DNA of 26,553 nt from Verrucomicrobiota bacterium. GTDB taxonomy: Bacteria; Verrucomicrobiota; Verrucomicrobiia; Opitutales; Intestinicryptomonadaceae. Every line of letters starts with the position of its first letter. The first letter of the stretch is position 1. Positions 24,875-26,553 of the stretch are shown here, piece after piece. The DNA lies in contig QALA01000057.1 of assembly GCA_003343565.1 (NCBI GenBank), positions 1 through 26,553 of the forward strand, given 5' to 3'. The notes under the pieces were generated by a model. That model did no database searches. It was not told the origin of the DNA and saw only the letters and a list, made by a program, of their open reading frames with translations. Both the position numbers and the translations under genes were made by a program.

Positions 24875-26553
24875 ATGAACGCAGAAATTATCGAAAATCG
24901 AAATTTAAAAACTGCCGCGCGCACGCCTCTGCGCGCGTTCTTGCGCCTATCTGCGCGCGCTCTCCCATGCGCGCTCTTGTGCGCGATACTTCAAATGATG
25001 CCGCAAATTTCAGCCGCACAGACAGACAATCCTCCCTCTGAAGCCGCTGCGCGCGAATTTGCCGAGGCAAAGGACAACTTCGCCTCTCCCGACATGTATT
25101 GGGCCCCGCATACATTCTGGTTCTGGAACGGCGGATTCGCGCGCGACAATATCCGCTCCGAGGCCTCCGACTTCTGCAAGGAAAGGCTCAATCCCGGATA
25201 TGTCCATGTCCGCGCGTGGCCGATTTACAACGGGGTTTGGCTGTCGGACAAATGGTTTGAACTATTCGGCGCGGCTCTTGAGGAAACGCAAAAAAACGGA
25301 ATGCACATGACCTACACGATAGGCGACCCATGCTTTTCGATAGGAAAGTTCGACAAGGACTCCCCCCTTCATGCGCGCTCGCTGGACTGGCGAATAATAG
25401 ACGCGAAGGAGGACACCCCCCTGCCCGAATGCTTTTTCGCCGTCGCCGCGACGCGCAACGCAGACGGAAAAATCTGCTCTTTGAGAAAAATCGACGACGC
25501 AAAAATACGCGCGGGCGAAAGCGCGTTTCTATTCGACATATACAAGGACGTATCGAGCCAATACAAAAATACCTATCTGGACAAAAGGCTCTTCGAGGCA
25601 TGGAAAGAATTTGAGCACGACAAATACGAAAAGCGCTTCCGTAAATATTTCGGCAAGACAATGCGCTCGGTGTTCGTCGATCAGGAGGGAGACTGGGGAT
25701 ACAAAATCGCATGGTCGGAGGATCTCGCCGAAACCTTCAGGAAGCGCGCCGGCTACGACATCGCCCTCGCCCTGCCGCTATTGATAGAAGAGGACGCAGA
25801 CGGAAAATTCATGAAGGCCCGCTGCGACTGGTTCGACGCCGTGTCGCAATGCTACGCCGAATGCTTCGCCGAACCCATGGCAAAGTGGTGTGCCGAACGC
25901 GGAATGAAAATGACGTGCCACTATTGGGAAGGAGACCTGTACCAGCAAACCATGATGGTTGGCGACTTTTTGAGAATGCAGCGCGCAAGCCAGATACCGG
26001 GAACGGACGCGCTCTTCTACACCGTGCTCGACCGTCCGGAACTCCTGACGGAAACGGCGTCGGTCGCGGCCTTTGAGGGGCGCGAAAACATGTGCGAATA
26101 TCCGGGCGTCGCAGGCTGGAACCTCACACCGGCCACGCTGAAAAATATGGGGAATTCCGCCATTGCCCTCGGAGTCACACAACACGTAATCCACGGCATA
26201 AATACGGACAGAACGCTCGAACACGTATCCTATCCCCCCGATTTTTACCTGTACAACCCGTCATGGCGAACCTTCCACCTATGGTGCGACTTTATCCGGC
26301 GCGCCGTCCACGTCGGAAGGCTCGGCAGGCCGGACGCCTCCACGCTCATATTCTGCCCGATTGAATCGGTGTGGGCGCTCACCGGCGGCGGCGTGTTCGA
26401 CAAGAAAAATCCCGTGAAGATGGGGTACATCACAATCGATAAAATCGGCGCAGAAAATCCGCGCGCCGACGAGATACGCGAAATAGACCGCGTCTACCAA
26501 ACCGCACAGCGCAACATGTTCTTTGCGCGGGTCGGATTTCTCAACGCCGACTC
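24875..26553 (+). CDS. GH106-like alpha-L-rhamnosidase family protein (3' end outside window)
   Basis: 559 residues are visible before the right edge; GH106 proteins are usually 800-1100. The N-terminus is a long signal peptide (basic n-region, hydrophobic about 29-44, cleavage near ISAA at 47-48). A TIM-barrel-like core follows: WAPHTFWFWNGGF near 75-90, then SVFVDQEGDWGYKIAW (D269, E271) and FRKRAGYDIALALPLL, matching the GH106 pattern of a DSxE motif followed by FxxRxGYDxxxxLP. Later NLTPATLKNMGNSA, VIHGIN and FIRRAVHVGRLGRPDASTLIF also fit GH106. The exact catalytic residues and substrate are uncertain; a related uncharacterised exported hydrolase family is possible. The start is the first ATG of an uninterrupted frame; its Shine-Dalgarno is weak. 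Confidence 0.75.
   Translation, partial: MNAEIIENRNLKTAARTPLRAFLRLSARALPCALLCAILQMMPQISAAQTDNPPSEAAAREFAEAKDNFASPDMYWAPHTFWFWNGGFARDNIRSEASDFCKERLNPGYVHVRAWPIYNGVWLSDKWFELFGAALEETQKNGMHMTYTIGDPCFSIGKFDKDSPLHARSLDWRIIDAKEDTPLPECFFAVAATRNADGKICSLRKIDDAKIRAGESAFLFDIYKDVSSQYKNTYLDKRLFEAWKEFEHDKYEKRFRKYFGKTMRSVFVDQEGDWGYKIAWSEDLAETFRKRAGYDIALALPLLIEEDADGKFMKARCDWFDAVSQCYAECFAEPMAKWCAERGMKMTCHYWEGDLYQQTMMVGDFLRMQRASQIPGTDALFYTVLDRPELLTETASVAAFEGRENMCEYPGVAGWNLTPATLKNMGNSAIALGVTQHVIHGINTDRTLEHVSYPPDFYLYNPSWRTFHLWCDFIRRAVHVGRLGRPDASTLIFCPIESVWALTGGGVFDKKNPVKMGYITIDKIGAENPRADEIREIDRVYQTAQRNMFFARVGFLNAD

Noticed and set aside
23443..24924. 493-codon minus-strand frame opposite the GH78 gene
   Set aside because: Antisense shadow of a protein with clear catalytic motifs.

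Overview
The window is a GC-rich bacterial chromosome segment with unusually frequent ATA isoleucine codons. Gene content points to the Planctomycetes-Verrucomicrobia-Lentisphaerae (PVC) group, most likely a Verrucomicrobiota or Lentisphaerota-like saccharolytic organism. The main clue is a very large exported protein joining a hydrazine-synthase-alpha-related (HzsA-related) region with two CxxCH haem motifs to a C-terminal formylglycine-generating-enzyme (SUMF1) domain. Neighbouring rhamnosidases and an oxygen-labile class I fumarase fit an anaerobic polysaccharide degrader. The lineage is inferred from gene content only; no rRNA gene is present.

Block 1 (minus strand, 1-8699) reads from right to left: a stand-alone acyl-ACP/acyl-CoA synthetase of the Aas C-terminal type, a two-subunit dihydroxyacetone-kinase-like pair (dhaK, dhaL), an LsrF-type thiolase/aldolase, and the HzsA-related/SUMF1 protein, which runs off the left edge. 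The last four genes are close together and may form a small carbonyl-phosphate pathway feeding or neighbouring a periplasmic haem protein. This is the least explained part of the window.

Block 2 (plus strand, 8927-17921) holds the class I fumarase and then a compact housekeeping run: trkA, trkH, pdxJ, acpS, nnr and dprA. trkH and pdxJ overlap by ATGA, and the pdxJ-acpS-nnr gaps are only a few bases. A 740-base gene-free stretch follows, containing a perfectly phased 13-bp tandem repeat.

Block 3 (minus strand, 18664-21782) holds rpsT with its own strong terminator, then a bifunctional-nuclease-family gene, a tRNA-dihydrouridine synthase and a TrmH-type tRNA methyltransferase. The last three form a tight operon: dus lies 4 bases after the nuclease gene, and dus and trmH overlap by ATGA.

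Block 4 (plus strand, 22351 to the right edge) holds two exported glycoside hydrolases, a GH78-type alpha-L-rhamnosidase and a GH106-like enzyme cut by the window edge. It looks like the start of a rhamnose-polysaccharide utilisation locus. I found no tRNA, rRNA, CRISPR array, transposase or phage gene.
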